The notes under the pieces are model-generated. The model made no database searches. It was not told the origin of the DNA and saw only the letters and a program-made list of their open reading frames with translations. From NCBI RefSeq assembly GCF_013393345.1, contig NZ_QJRF01000069.1, positions 411,558-475,557 on the forward strand: a stretch of DNA of 64,000 bases, given 5' to 3'. Positions 17,780 through 27,039 of the stretch are shown here, one piece after another; positions within the stretch are counted from its first letter, which is position 1; every line of letters starts with the position of its first letter. A program made the translations under genes and the position numbers. The DNA comes from Pseudomonas taiwanensis (lineage in GTDB: Bacteria > Pseudomonadota > Gammaproteobacteria > Pseudomonadales > Pseudomonadaceae).

Positions 17780-18823
17780 TCAATGCGGCTTGGGCGGCAG
17801 CTCGGAGGGCGTGACCTTGAAGCGCAGGGTGCCAATCATCTGCCCCGCCTCGGTAAGCACCTGAACCTGCCAGCGCCCCGCCGGATTGCCGGGGAAGTTC
17901 TGCTTGTGGGTCCAGGCGCGGTAGCCGGCTTCGCGGCCGCCGTGGATGTTCAGGGCAATGCGGTCCACTTCGCGGCCATTGAAGCGCCACACGTGGTAGA
18001 TGCGTTCATTCAGCCCGCGCGGGGCGTTGATGGCGGTGTAGGCGTAAAGCCCCTTGCTGCGCAGCTCGGCGGCGCTGACTTCTTCCACACCATCGCCCGG
18101 TGTGCGCTGGTGGTTATCCAGGTCCGGCGTCACCGCCACTTCGGTCAGCCAGAGGGTCGCGGGCGGCACCCAGATGCGCGTGACCCAGCCCAGCCCGCCG
18201 AGGGCCAGGGTCAATCCCAGCAGCCCCACGACGCGCCACCAGCGCTGCCCGCGGATCACCCCGAACAGGCTGACGAAGGACAGCGCGACGGCGGTGCCCA
18301 GTGCCCAACGGTAGCTTTGCGCGGTGGTCAGCTGGAGGATCAGCGGCAACGCCGCGAGCAGCACGGCGAACAAGGTCAGCGTGTGATAAGCGAGGAACAG
18401 CCAGCGGCGCGGTGCCAGATGGCGGTTGTAGATCGGGTCGGTGATCGAGCAGATCGCCGCCACGCCCAGCAGCCCGGTGAACAAGGCCTGGCCGCTGTTC
18501 CAACTGGTGGTGATGGCGAAGAACGGCAGCACGAAGAACAGGCTTTCCTGGTGGATCAGCTGGGTCAGGAAACGCATCAAGGGGGGTGGCAGCTCGACGC
18601 CGAAGACTCGCTCGATGCCGCGCCGGAAAATGTTCTCCAGCATCAGCCAGAGCCAGCTCACCAGCAGCAGGATGGCGATCACCTTGGCCACCCGCGCACC
18701 CCGCTCCACCAGGAAGAAGCTCGCCATGCCGGAGCAGAAGCCGTACAGCGCGATCAGCCGGGGATGGCGTTGCAGCAGCTCGATGAGCTTCAGCACGTGG
18801 GGTTTGAAGGTGGACAGCAGCAT
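17780..18823 (-). CDS. DUF5924/DUF2914 membrane protein
   Basis: This 347-residue protein has seven or eight hydrophobic helices in its first 240 residues (for example VAKVIAILLLVSWLWLML and YHTLTLFAVLLAALPLIL). A periplasmic C-terminal domain of about 100 residues contains WRFNGREVDRIALNIHGG and GRWQVQVLTEAGQMIGTLRF, the DUF2914 pattern. Function is unknown. ATG 18823 is chosen because the upstream part of the open frame lacks hydrophobicity and family likeness. It lies downstream of the GNAT gene on the same strand, 91 bp away. Confidence 0.8.
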   Translation of the reverse strand: MLLSTFKPHVLKLIELLQRHPRLIALYGFCSGMASFFLVERGARVAKVIAILLLVSWLWLMLENIFRRGIERVFGVELPPPLMRFLTQLIHQESLFFVLPFFAITTSWNSGQALFTGLLGVAAICSITDPIYNRHLAPRRWLFLAYHTLTLFAVLLAALPLILQLTTAQSYRWALGTAVALSFVSLFGVIRGQRWWRVVGLLGLTLALGGLGWVTRIWVPPATLWLTEVAVTPDLDNHQRTPGDGVEEVSAAELRSKGLYAYTAINAPRGLNERIYHVWRFNGREVDRIALNIHGGREAGYRAWTHKQNFPGNPAGRWQVQVLTEAGQMIGTLRFKVTPSELPPKPH

Positions 18824-18914
18824 CGGTCGCAACAGGACGTGGGGGAGGCGGGCAGGATACTGTCCGCCGGAAGCCCTGAGAAGGCGCGTTGGACTTGCGC
18901 TGACGGCCTGCCGC

Positions 18915-19418
18915 TCAGTCCAGCAGCAAGCGCATCTTCTGTGGCTGGTCGGGGCGTCCGTTGGGCAAGGTGACGGGAGGCAGGTCTTCGACCCAATGGA
19001 AGGCGAAGCGCTGGTAGAGGCGAATCGCCGCTTCATTGGATTTCAGCACGGCCAGCTCCACGCGGCGCATGTGTTGTCGACGGTAATGCGCGAGGGCCGC
19101 CTCCATCAACTGCCCACCCAGGCCCCGGCCGCGATGGGCCTTCCTCACCTGCATGCCGAGCACGCCGAAGTCTTCCCCCGAGCCGTCTTCCATGTAGCAC
19201 AGGCTGGCCGGGAAGATTTCGATGGAACCGAGCAGGTCGCCTTCGGCGTCGACGACGAACTGCGGCAGGTCCAGCGGCAGTGAGCGCAGGAGCAGCGCAC
19301 GCATCTGCTCAAGGGGCGGCGCCTCGGCGCGCAACAGGTACTCGCCTTCGGCGCTGACCTCGGCGAGCAGCCGGTGCAAGGCCTCGATATCGCTGATGCG
19401 CAGTTTCCTGATCGACAT
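18915..19418 (-). CDS. GNAT family N-acetyltransferase
   Basis: This 167-residue protein has the acetyl-CoA binding motif A (VRKAHRGRGLGGQLMEAAL) and the C-terminal ELAVLKSNEAAIRLYQRFAF stretch typical of GNAT enzymes. The acceptor cannot be predicted. GGAGCAGGTGCCC before ATG 19418 supports this start over the longer frame. It lies between the DUF5924 gene and the chemoreceptor gene on the same strand, so it may be transcribed with either. Confidence 0.9.
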   Translation of the reverse strand: MSIRKLRISDIEALHRLLAEVSAEGEYLLRAEAPPLEQMRALLLRSLPLDLPQFVVDAEGDLLGSIEIFPASLCYMEDGSGEDFGVLGMQVRKAHRGRGLGGQLMEAALAHYRRQHMRRVELAVLKSNEAAIRLYQRFAFHWVEDLPPVTLPNGRPDQPQKMRLLLD

Positions 19419-19478
19419 GGGCACCTGCTCCCGGAAAGAGCTGGCACTCTCGCCCACGTCTCGTTGTCTGGCAATGCC

Positions 19479-21071
19479 TCAACCGTGCCGGTGGCGCCTC
19501 TCCCAGAATTGCTGGGCCAGCGCCTGCAGGTCCGCTGCCAGCTCGGCCACTTGCTGGGCGCTGTGCTGGCTGTGTCCACCGCTTTCGGCATTGCTGTCGG
19601 CGGCGATGCGGATGCTCGCCAGGCTGCGCTGGATTTCCTCGCTGGCGGCGCTCTGCTGCTCCACCGCGCTGGCGATCTGCAGGCTCATGCTGCTGATTTC
19701 GCTGACCTGGCCGTTGATCAGGGCGAGGGAGTCGCTGGCGCGCAACGCCTGTTGCAGGCTCTCGGATGCCTGCCGGCAACTTTGTTGCATCGCTTCCACG
19801 GCAACGCCGGCGCCCTGCTGGAGTCCGGCGATCAGTGTGTGAATTTCTGCTGTGGAGTGCTGGGTCCGCGACGCCAGGGCACGCACCTCGTCGGCGACCA
19901 CCGCGAATCCCCGGCCGGCCTCGCCCGCGCGGGCCGCCTCGATGGCGGCGTTGAGGGCCAACAGGTTGGTCTGTTCGGCAATGCTGCGGATCACCTCCAG
20001 GATCTGGCTGATATCGCCACTGTGGCTGCGCAGTGCCTGCACGGTGCTGCTGGCCTGGCGAACCTCTTCTTCGAGGCTGGCGATGTGCAGGCGGGTGGCA
20101 TCCACTTCCTCCCGGCCAACGCTTGCGGCGGCGTCGGTCTGGTCGGCGGCGGTGGCGCCTTGCTGGGCACTGCGCGCCACTTCCTGGACACTGCAGGCCA
20201 TCTGCTCGATGGCACTGGCGACATGCTCGGTATCCAGCTGCTGGCGGCGAGTCGCCTGGCTGGTGCTGGCCACCGACGACGCCAGGTGGCGGGCATGGCC
20301 CGCCAGTTGCCGGGCGGATTCGGCGATACGCCCGACCACGGCGCCCGCTTCGGTTTCCAGCATGCGCATGGCGAAGTCGAGCTCGCCGAATTCGTCGGTC
20401 CGGCCGCAATAGAGCCACTGGCCGATAGGGTTGTCAGCGATGCGCCTGGCCTTGTCCAGTAGTGCACTCAGGGGGCGCAGCTGCCAGTGGATCCAGGCAC
20501 CACAGGCCCCCAGGCTAGCGAGGGCAGCGGGAACCTCGGCGAAGGGCAGCATGCCGTCGAGTATCAGGGCGAGGCCAAGGCCGGAGAGGCCGGCGGCTCC
20601 GCAACCCGCCAGCAGGCGTGCACGCAGGCTCAGGAGCGGGCGCCGCAGGGCGCCTGGCTGGCGCCCTTCCCGCAGGCTCGCGTAGAGTCGTTCCGCAGCC
20701 GCGGCCTGATCGGGGTCGGGGCGGGTCCGCACCGACTGGTATTCCACCACCTTGCCGTCTCGCACTACTGGCGTGACATAGGCACTGACCCAGTAGTGGT
20801 CGCCGTTCTTGCAGCGGTTCTTCACCAGCCCCATCCAGCTGCGGCCGCCCTTGAGGGTCTGCCAGAGATGGGCGAAGGCTTGCGGCGGCATGTCCGGGTG
20901 ACGCACCAGGTTGTGGCTGCGCCCCAGCAGTTCCTCGCGGTCGAAGCCGCTGATGGCCAGGAAGTCGTCGTTGACGTGGGTGATGATCCCTTTCAGGTCC
21001 GTGGTGGAGAGGATGTTGGCATTGGCGTCGAACTCGACCGCCCGGCCGCTGACCGGCAAATTGATCTTCAT
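19479..21071 (-). CDS. PAS-domain methyl-accepting chemotaxis protein (Aer-like)
   Basis: This 530-residue receptor has an N-terminal PAS domain at about 15-125 ([39 protein letters not shown]), two close hydrophobic segments at about 153-205, a HAMP-like region, and a cytoplasmic signalling domain whose hairpin tip reads [20 protein letters not shown]. There is no large periplasmic domain, as in Aer energy-taxis receptors, which use FAD in the PAS domain. Its start overlaps the stop of the globin-coupled GGDEF-EAL gene by 4 bp, so expression of the two is coupled and a joint oxygen or redox response is likely. Confidence 0.92.
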   Translation of the reverse strand: MKINLPVSGRAVEFDANANILSTTDLKGIITHVNDDFLAISGFDREELLGRSHNLVRHPDMPPQAFAHLWQTLKGGRSWMGLVKNRCKNGDHYWVSAYVTPVVRDGKVVEYQSVRTRPDPDQAAAAERLYASLREGRQPGALRRPLLSLRARLLAGCGAAGLSGLGLALILDGMLPFAEVPAALASLGACGAWIHWQLRPLSALLDKARRIADNPIGQWLYCGRTDEFGELDFAMRMLETEAGAVVGRIAESARQLAGHARHLASSVASTSQATRRQQLDTEHVASAIEQMACSVQEVARSAQQGATAADQTDAAASVGREEVDATRLHIASLEEEVRQASSTVQALRSHSGDISQILEVIRSIAEQTNLLALNAAIEAARAGEAGRGFAVVADEVRALASRTQHSTAEIHTLIAGLQQGAGVAVEAMQQSCRQASESLQQALRASDSLALINGQVSEISSMSLQIASAVEQQSAASEEIQRSLASIRIAADSNAESGGHSQHSAQQVAELAADLQALAQQFWERRHRHG

Positions 21072-23317
21072 CGGCTGCTCCCCTGGCTATCTTCGCGGGT
21101 CCTGGTGGCCGGGCCTGGCAGGCATCCTTCGCCTTCGAACCCCTCCTCGCCCTGCAGCAGCGGTTCGAGCAAATCCGGTGGTCGTGGGCGGCTGAACCAG
21201 TACCCTTGCGCGTAGCGGCAGTCCTGGCCAAGCAGGAAGTCCAGGTGCGCCGGGTCTTCGACGCCCTCGGCCACCACTTCCAGGCCGAGGCTGCGGCCCA
21301 GGCCGATGATGGCTCGGGAGATGGCGTTCAGTTCGGGGTCGTCCGGCGCGCCGCCGATGAAGCTGCGGTCCACCTTAAGGATTTGCAGCGGGAAGCGCTT
21401 GAGGTAGCCGAGGGAGGAATAGCCGGTGCCGAAGTCGTCCAGGGCGAGGCGGACCCCGAGCACGGCCAGTTCGCGCAGGCACGCCAGGGTCTCGGCGCTG
21501 TCCTGCATCAGCAGGCTCTCGGTGATCTCCAGCACGAGGCTGGTGGGCCGCAGCCCACTCTCGCGCAGGATGGCAGCGACCCGCTGGGCGAATCCCGGTT
21601 GTAGCAGCTGTCGGCTGGAGAGATTCACCGAGCAACTCAGGTCCTCTTGGCCGGCCAGTTGCCAACGGCGGGTCTGCCGGCAGGCTTCCCGCAGCACCCA
21701 GTCGCCAACCGCGATGATCTCGCCGGATTCCTCCAGCGCGGGAATGAAATGCAGTGGCGATTCCAGCCGACCGTTCCGGCGCCAGCGCAGCAGGGCCTCG
21801 ACCGCGGTGACCTGTGGCCGGCTGCCATCGATGCGGCAGATCGGTTGGTAATGCAGTTCGAATTCTTCGCGGGCCAGCGCGCGGGCCAGGGCGTTGTGCA
21901 GGTCCAGGCGCTTCTGCGCAGCGGCCTGCAGTTCGGTGCTGTAGCGGGCGAACTGAGCCTTGCCGGCTTCCTTGGCGCGGTACAGGGCCAGGTCGGCCGC
22001 TTGAAGGGTATCCACTGCCTGTCCCTCGGCCAGCAGCCCGGTAATACCGATGCTGGCGCTGACCGCCAGGCTGTGGTCGTCCAGGTGCAGGGGCTGGTGC
22101 AGGCTGTCGAGCATGCGCTGGGCCACCTGTTCGGCGTCGGCCAGGCACGCCAGGTCGTCCAGCAACACCACGAACTCGTCACCGCCGAACCGCACCAGGT
22201 GGTCTCCCGGACGCAGGCAGCGGGAAAGGCGCTGGCTCACCTCCACCAGCACGCGGTCGCCCATGGCGTGGCCGAGGCTGTCGTTGATCAACTTGAAACG
22301 GTCGAGGTCGATGAACAGCAGCCCAGCCTCCCTTGCCCCGGGGCGCTGTCGCCGTTGCAGTGCCTGTTGCAGCAATTCATCCAGGCGCAGCCGGTTGGCG
22401 AGGCCGGTCAGGGGATCGTGGCGAGCGGCGTGTCGCAGTTGCTGTTCGGAGAGCTTGCGCTGGCTGATGTCGGTCTGCGAACCGGCCATGCGCCCTTCCT
22501 CCGCCACGCCGCGCACCAGTACCCAGAGGTAGGCGCCGTCGCGACGGCGGATACGGTACTCGTGATTCAGCCAGGGCGTGTCGCCGCGCAGGTGGGCATC
22601 CACCGACTGGCGCAGGCCCGGCAGGTCGTCTGGATGAACCCGGCCGAACCAGCTGGCGCTGCCTTCACCCAGGCTGTCGCGGCCGAGGCCGAGCATCGCC
22701 GCCCAGCGTTCGGAGAGGTAGATCCGGTCCGTTTCCAGGTCCCAGTCCCAGAGGCCGTCGTTGGCCCCGCGCAGGGCCCGGGCGAAGCGCGCTTCGCTGT
22801 CCTCCAGGGCCTGGCGTTGTGCGCTGCTGTAGGTGTCGATGGCCAGTGTCATGTCGAAGAACACCGCCTTCAGCAGGCTGGCGTAGATCGTTTGGTCCTC
22901 GTCTTCGCCCAGCACTGCGCCGAGCATGTGGTCCAGGTACAGGCGGTAGGCGCCCAGGTACCACTTGAGGTCCACCCCCACGTGCTGGTGCACCAGGCCC
23001 ACGCGCAACCGGTCGAGCACGTAGCCACGGTCGTAGGGGCCGCGCCAAAGGCGCTGGTAGTAGTCGAGCTGACTGTGCTTGAGACGTTGAAGTGTGACGG
23101 GATCGTGGAGGATGCCGGCGATGGACTCGAACTGCGCCAGATGGTCGTACAGGCGTTCGACGAAGGCCTGGTGGCAGTGATCCAGGCTCGCGCCCCGGCT
23201 GGCCAGGTGCGCCGCGTCCTTGTCCTGCCAGTCCAGGTAGCGGCAGCGCATCGTGACTTCCGCGCGTGACAGGCCGATGCGGTCGAGCATTCCTTCGAGT
23301 TGTCGTTCCAGGCCCAT
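21068..23317 (-). CDS. Globin-coupled sensor with PAS, GGDEF and EAL domains
   Basis: This 749-residue cytoplasmic protein starts with a protoglobin heme domain (about 1-165). The segment [19 protein letters not shown] contains the likely proximal His110 or His112. A PAS domain follows (about 172-285), then GGDEF with signature GGDEF at 378-382 and inhibition site RPGD at 369-372, then EAL with EALLR at 507-511, DDFGTGYSS at 627-635 and EGVE at 684-687. All catalytic signatures look intact, so it could make or degrade c-di-GMP depending on oxygen bound to heme. AAGGGAGGATGC supports ATG 23317. It overlaps the next chemoreceptor gene. Confidence 0.94.
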   Translation of the reverse strand: MGLERQLEGMLDRIGLSRAEVTMRCRYLDWQDKDAAHLASRGASLDHCHQAFVERLYDHLAQFESIAGILHDPVTLQRLKHSQLDYYQRLWRGPYDRGYVLDRLRVGLVHQHVGVDLKWYLGAYRLYLDHMLGAVLGEDEDQTIYASLLKAVFFDMTLAIDTYSSAQRQALEDSEARFARALRGANDGLWDWDLETDRIYLSERWAAMLGLGRDSLGEGSASWFGRVHPDDLPGLRQSVDAHLRGDTPWLNHEYRIRRRDGAYLWVLVRGVAEEGRMAGSQTDISQRKLSEQQLRHAARHDPLTGLANRLRLDELLQQALQRRQRPGAREAGLLFIDLDRFKLINDSLGHAMGDRVLVEVSQRLSRCLRPGDHLVRFGGDEFVVLLDDLACLADAEQVAQRMLDSLHQPLHLDDHSLAVSASIGITGLLAEGQAVDTLQAADLALYRAKEAGKAQFARYSTELQAAAQKRLDLHNALARALAREEFELHYQPICRIDGSRPQVTAVEALLRWRRNGRLESPLHFIPALEESGEIIAVGDWVLREACRQTRRWQLAGQEDLSCSVNLSSRQLLQPGFAQRVAAILRESGLRPTSLVLEITESLLMQDSAETLACLRELAVLGVRLALDDFGTGYSSLGYLKRFPLQILKVDRSFIGGAPDDPELNAISRAIIGLGRSLGLEVVAEGVEDPAHLDFLLGQDCRYAQGYWFSRPRPPDLLEPLLQGEEGFEGEGCLPGPATRTREDSQGSSR

Positions 23318-23347
23318 GCATCCTCCCTTGGATGTTTTCTGCGGGCA

Positions 23348-23402
23348 TAAAAAAAGCGCCGTGATCGGCATCCCCCGGAGGAGTTGCTGATCACGGCGCT
23401 TT
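23348..23402 (-). terminator. Rho-independent terminator upstream of the globin sensor gene
   Basis: AAAGCGCCGTGATC at 23353-23366 and GATCACGGCGCTTT at 23389-23402 pair perfectly over 14 bp. On the minus strand the stem is followed by a T-run, so it should end transcripts from the small gene at 23479-23790. It leaves the globin sensor gene to its own promoter or to read-through. Confidence 0.85.
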
Positions 23403-23478
23403 GTCTTGCAGGCCCCTAGCGTCCTGCCCGGCAAAGCCGGCTTCCGCGTTGGCGGAACCTTGCGGCCCCGTTTTTACC

Positions 23479-23790
23479 TCAGTCCTCGGGAGGCGGCAAC
23501 TCCCCCAGTGCCTGTTCGAGGCGTTTGCGCAGGCGGCCCAGTTCACTGGAGCGGAAGGCGTGGCGGGTGCGCTCCAGCACCTCCACCGCTTCCCCCAGCA
23601 GGGCATGCACTCGCCCGGCATGGTTCAGCGGCGCGTCCTTCAGCCAGCGGCATAGTGGCGCCCTCGAGCAGTCGCTGCTGGTGGTCAGCACGGTGCATTC
23701 CAGGAAGTTGTATGTCAGCAGCTGGCGCGCCTGGTCGGCGAGCACGCGGTCATCGCTGATCAGCAGCAGGGGCGGGAGGATGGGTGGCAT
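23479..23790 (-). CDS. Small hypothetical protein, Anr-box associated
   Basis: This 103-residue protein has an N-terminal beta/alpha-like stretch (LLLISDDRVLADQARQLL) vaguely like the start of a receiver domain, then two cysteines in a CSRAPLCRW segment, and a long charged C-terminal helix with regular Arg/Leu/Glu spacing (SSELGRLRKRLEQALGEL) that may form a coiled coil. The family is not recognised. ATG 23790 is preferred over the in-frame GTG at 23832 because an Anr-type promoter predicts transcription start near 23815. Its terminator separates it from the globin sensor gene. Confidence 0.65.
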   Translation of the reverse strand: MPPILPPLLLISDDRVLADQARQLLTYNFLECTVLTTSSDCSRAPLCRWLKDAPLNHAGRVHALLGEAVEVLERTRHAFRSSELGRLRKRLEQALGELPPPED

Positions 23791-23813
23791 GGCGGGGCGA
23801 CCTGATGTCAATT

Positions 23814-23863
23814 GGCCATCAACTTTATCCACGAGACTGTGGGCAAATATTGATCCGCATCAG
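23814..23863 (-). promoter_or_regulatory. Anr (FNR-type) class II promoter
   Basis: TTGATCCGCATCAG at 23850-23863 matches the Anr/Dnr consensus TTGAT-N4-ATCAA in nine of ten positions. Read on the minus strand, a GATAAA hexamer at about 23824-23829 sits where the -10 box should be if the Anr box is centred at -41.5, giving a start near 23815, 25 nt before the ATG at 23790. The spacing makes this a strong low-oxygen promoter candidate. Confidence 0.7.
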
Positions 23864-23984
23864 TTGTCGCGATTGGCCACTCGCGCTGGCGATGTCGGCC
23901 ACTGTTGCCGCCAGGTCGGGCGGCTAAGCTGCTCTCGCCTTGCGCCTGCCAATGGCCGCAGAAGAACAACAAGAGAACCCATCG

Positions 23985-24899
23985 ATGAACTACGACAGCA
24001 GTCAGCAACTGATTCTCGGGCTGGTGCTCGCCGCGCTGATGTTCGGCGTGGCGCTGGAGCTGCGCCTGGCCCATTTCCTCCTGGTCCTGAAACGGCCGCT
24101 GCCGGCCCTGGTGGGGCTGCTCTGCCAGTGCCTGCTATTGCCCTGGATGACCCTGGTGGTCACCCTCTTCCTCGACCTGCGCCCCGGCCTGGAGCTGGGC
24201 ATGCTGCTGGTGGCCGCGTGCCCCGGCGGCAACCTGTCCAACGTCATCACCCATCTGGCGCGTGGCAATACCGCGCTGTCGGTGAGCATCACCAGCCTTT
24301 CCTGCCTGCTGGCCATCATCAGCCTGCCGCTGAACTTCGCCGCCACCGCCAGCCTCAACCCGGAAACCGCCGCCTTCCTACATGGGCAGATGAGCAGCCT
24401 GGATGTCGATGCCGGCGGCATCATTGGCGGCCTGGTCGTCCTGCTGGTGCTGCCGCTGCTCGCGGGCATGCTGGTGGGCAACCTGGCCCCGGCTTTCAGT
24501 GCCCGCGTGCTGCCCTGGTTCAAACGCTTTTCCCTGCTCGCGTTCGGCGTGTTCCTGGTGGTGGCGGCAGCGGGCAACTGGCAACTGCTGGTGGCCAACG
24601 CCGGCCTGGTCCTGCTGGTGGTGGTCGGCCACAACGCCTCCGCCCTGCTGCTGGGCTGGAGCGCCTCGCGCCTGACCGGGTTGGCCGAAGCTGACCGTCG
24701 TGCGCTGACCATCGAGGTCGGCATGCAGAACTCCGGGCTCGCCCTCGGGCTGATCCTGACCCAGTTCGGCGGCCAGTTGGACATGGCCCTGGTGGCCGGC
24801 TTCTGGGGGATCTGGCACATCATTTCCGGTCTGTTGCTGGTGGTCGTCTGGCGGCGCCGCGCACCCCGTGTCCAGGAGGAAATGCCATGCGCGTCCTGA
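23985..24899 (+). CDS. Bile acid:sodium symporter (BASS) family transporter
   Basis: This 304-residue inner-membrane protein has about nine to ten helices. The ACPGGNLSNVITHLARGNTALSV segment is the family's unwound sodium-binding helix, and EVGMQNSGLALGLIL is the second conserved crossing motif. Bacterial BASS proteins move organic anions such as pantoate or 2-keto acids with sodium; the substrate here is unknown. ATG 23985 is chosen because MNYDSSQQL leads straight into the first helix. Its end overlaps the SDR gene start by 13 bp, indicating one transcript. Confidence 0.9.
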   Translation: MNYDSSQQLILGLVLAALMFGVALELRLAHFLLVLKRPLPALVGLLCQCLLLPWMTLVVTLFLDLRPGLELGMLLVAACPGGNLSNVITHLARGNTALSVSITSLSCLLAIISLPLNFAATASLNPETAAFLHGQMSSLDVDAGGIIGGLVVLLVLPLLAGMLVGNLAPAFSARVLPWFKRFSLLAFGVFLVVAAAGNWQLLVANAGLVLLVVVGHNASALLLGWSASRLTGLAEADRRALTIEVGMQNSGLALGLILTQFGGQLDMALVAGFWGIWHIISGLLLVVVWRRRAPRVQEEMPCAS

Positions 24900-25852
24900 T
24901 TACCGGGGCGGCGGGTTTCATCGGCCAGCAGGTCTTGAACGACCTGGCCACGCGTCACCCGGACTGGACCCTGGTGGCTGCGGACATCCGCCCGCTGAGC
25001 CATCAAGGGCTCAAGCCCAACATCGAGCCGGTGTCGCTGGATATCAGCCTGCCCCGCGAAGTGGACGCTTGCGTCGAGCGCTGGAAACCCGACGCCATCG
25101 TCCACCTGGCATCGGTGGTGACTCCGCCCCGCGGGATGAGCGAGGCGCGCCTGCACGCCATCGACGTCGGTGGGACCCGCGCCGTGCTGAATGCGGCGGT
25201 CGCCCACGGCACAGGCCAACTGGTCGTCACCAGTTCCGGCGCTGCCTATGGCTATTACCCGGAGAACGCGGAGTGGATCGACGAACAGCATCCGCTGCGT
25301 GGCCACGACCTCTTCGCCTATGCCCGTCACAAGCGCGAGGTGGAACTGCTGCTGGCCGACGCGCGCAAGCAACATCCGCAGCTGCGCCAGCTCGTCCTGC
25401 GCCCCGGCACCATCCTCGGCGAGCAGGTGAACAACCAGATCACCGAACTGTTCCAGAAACGTTCGGTGCTGGGCATCAAGGGGCATGACAGCCGCTTCGT
25501 GTTCATCTGGGACCAGGACGTCGTGGCGATCATCCGCGAAGGCCTGGAGCGCGGCGCCGGGGGGATCTACAACCTCGCCGGCGATGGCGCACTGAGCATG
25601 GCGGAGATCGCCGACATCCTTGGCAAACCCTACCGCCCCCTCCCTGCGGGATTGCTGCGCACCGCCCTGGCACTGCTCAAGCCGCTGGGTCTGACCCAGT
25701 ACGGCCCGGAGCAGCTGGACTTCCTTCGCTACCGCCCGGTGCTGGACAACCGTCGGCTCAAGGAAGAGTTCGGCTACCGGCCGAAGTACTCCAGCCGCGA
25801 GGCGTTCCTGGCATTTCTCAAGGCGCGGGGGATAAGCGCGAACGCAGAGTGA
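24887..25852 (+). CDS. NAD-dependent epimerase/dehydratase (extended SDR)
   Basis: This 321-residue cytoplasmic protein has the extended SDR glycine motif GAAGFIG at residues 7-13, a TSSGAAYGYYP segment with the catalytic Ser/Thr, and the YARHK catalytic Tyr-Lys pair. The C-terminal substrate domain ends in NRRLKEEFGYRPKYSSREAF. The reaction is unknown; sugar-nucleotide epimerases and hydroxy-acyl reductases share this pattern. The gene overlaps the end of the BASS transporter gene, so the enzyme may act on the transported compound. GAGGAAATG just before the start supports it. Confidence 0.88.
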   Translation: MRVLITGAAGFIGQQVLNDLATRHPDWTLVAADIRPLSHQGLKPNIEPVSLDISLPREVDACVERWKPDAIVHLASVVTPPRGMSEARLHAIDVGGTRAVLNAAVAHGTGQLVVTSSGAAYGYYPENAEWIDEQHPLRGHDLFAYARHKREVELLLADARKQHPQLRQLVLRPGTILGEQVNNQITELFQKRSVLGIKGHDSRFVFIWDQDVVAIIREGLERGAGGIYNLAGDGALSMAEIADILGKPYRPLPAGLLRTALALLKPLGLTQYGPEQLDFLRYRPVLDNRRLKEEFGYRPKYSSREAFLAFLKARGISANAE

Positions 25853-25860
25853 CGCCTTTC

Positions 25861-25955
25861 CTGCAGGAGCGAATTTATTCGCGAAAAGGCCACGCAGTGG
25901 CCCCGGGTTGTTGGCAGTCATGCGGACTGCTTCGCGAATGAATTCTCTCCCACAA
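25861..25955. repeat. REP element with divergent heads
   Basis: CTGCAGGAGCGAATTTATTCGCGAA at the left mirrors TTCGCGAATGAATTCTCTCCCACA at the right, about 95 bp overall. It mixes the GGAGCGA and GGGGCGAATT classes and sits between the convergent SDR and AraC genes. Confidence 0.8.
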
Positions 25956-25974
25956 AGAGCAAAACGGGAGCCGA

Positions 25975-26994
25975 TCAGTCCCGATGCTTCTGCCGATACT
26001 CGCCCGGCGTCAGCCCGGTCCATTGGCGGAAGGCGCGGAAGAACACGCTGGGCTCCGAGTAGCCGAGCAGTACGGCGATATCGGCGATGGGCAGGCGGCC
26101 TTCCTGCAGGTGGCGTTCGGCGAGATGGCGGCGGGTGTCGTTGAGCAGGTGCTGGTAGCTGCTGCCCTCGTCCGCCAGGCGCCGTTGCAGCGTGCGTTCG
26201 CTGATTCCCAGGGCTGACGCCAGGGCGCCGCGGTCGGGTTCGCCGCGCGCCAGTTGCGCGCCGAGCAGCGCGACCACCCGCGCCCGCAGCCCTTCGCTGG
26301 GCAGGCGCGCGAGCAAGGCTTCGGCGTGCTGGCGCAGCACGGCCTGCAGAGGCGGGTTGGACTGTTTCAACGGGGCCGAGCGCAGCGCCAGGGGCAGCAC
26401 CAGGGCGTAATCCTCCGCGTCGAACTGCAGCGGGCAGGCGAAGCATTGCTGGTAGAGCGTGGTGTCCGCCGGTGCCGGGTGCACGAAGCAGGCCCGCAGC
26501 AGGCGCAAGTCCGCCAGTAGCGGACGCATCAGTTCCAGCCAGAAGACCATCAGCGCCAGCACCCGCGCGCGGGTGGCCGGCAGTTTCGGGTGCAGCGGGC
26601 GGTACAGGGTCCAGAGTTCATCGCCGCGCACTTCCAGCGCCAGGCTGCCGCCCTCTCCCACCAGGCGCTGGTAGCGCAGCTCGGCCTCCAGGGCTTCGCC
26701 CAGGGTCGGGCTGCTCTGCAACAGGTAGCCGAGCACGCTGAACTGCCCGGGGGCCAGGGCCCGGCCGATGGCAATGCCTGGTTCGGGGTGCGGCAGGCGG
26801 GCGTGGATAGTCGCCCAGAGCGCCTCCTGGGTGCTGAAGGGGATGCGGGCATCCGGGTCGGCCAGGCGTTTTTCGTCGAGCTGGCTGGCGCGCAGCAACT
26901 CGTCGCGGCCAAGGCCGAGCTGGGTTGCGGCGTGCAGGATCGCCTGGGTCAGGCTGGCGCTGACCGAGGCGCTGGAGGGGTCGTGTGGCGTCAT
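25975..26994 (-). CDS. AraC family transcriptional regulator
   Basis: This 339-residue regulator has an N-terminal ligand-binding domain of the arabinose-operon-like type (about 15-200) and a C-terminal pair of helix-turn-helix motifs. The last one reads IADIAVLLGYSEPSVFFRAFRQWTG, with TPGEYRQKH as the usual AraC end. Regulators of this subgroup often control catabolic genes for small organic compounds in Pseudomonas. It lies 45 bp downstream of the Na/Pi cotransporter gene on the same strand and is convergent with the BASS-SDR pair. The target is unknown. Confidence 0.92.
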   Translation of the reverse strand: MTPHDPSSASVSASLTQAILHAATQLGLGRDELLRASQLDEKRLADPDARIPFSTQEALWATIHARLPHPEPGIAIGRALAPGQFSVLGYLLQSSPTLGEALEAELRYQRLVGEGGSLALEVRGDELWTLYRPLHPKLPATRARVLALMVFWLELMRPLLADLRLLRACFVHPAPADTTLYQQCFACPLQFDAEDYALVLPLALRSAPLKQSNPPLQAVLRQHAEALLARLPSEGLRARVVALLGAQLARGEPDRGALASALGISERTLQRRLADEGSSYQHLLNDTRRHLAERHLQEGRLPIADIAVLLGYSEPSVFFRAFRQWTGLTPGEYRQKHRD

Positions 26995-27039
26995 CCCCGG
27001 ATTCTGCCCAAGCGGCCCGCACGCTGGGAAGAGCGAGCC

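Noticed and set aside
24002..26446. Minus-strand open frame of 814 codons
   Set aside because: It runs antisense through the BASS and SDR genes and then into the AraC gene out of frame; composition is Arg/Ala-rich shadow sequence.
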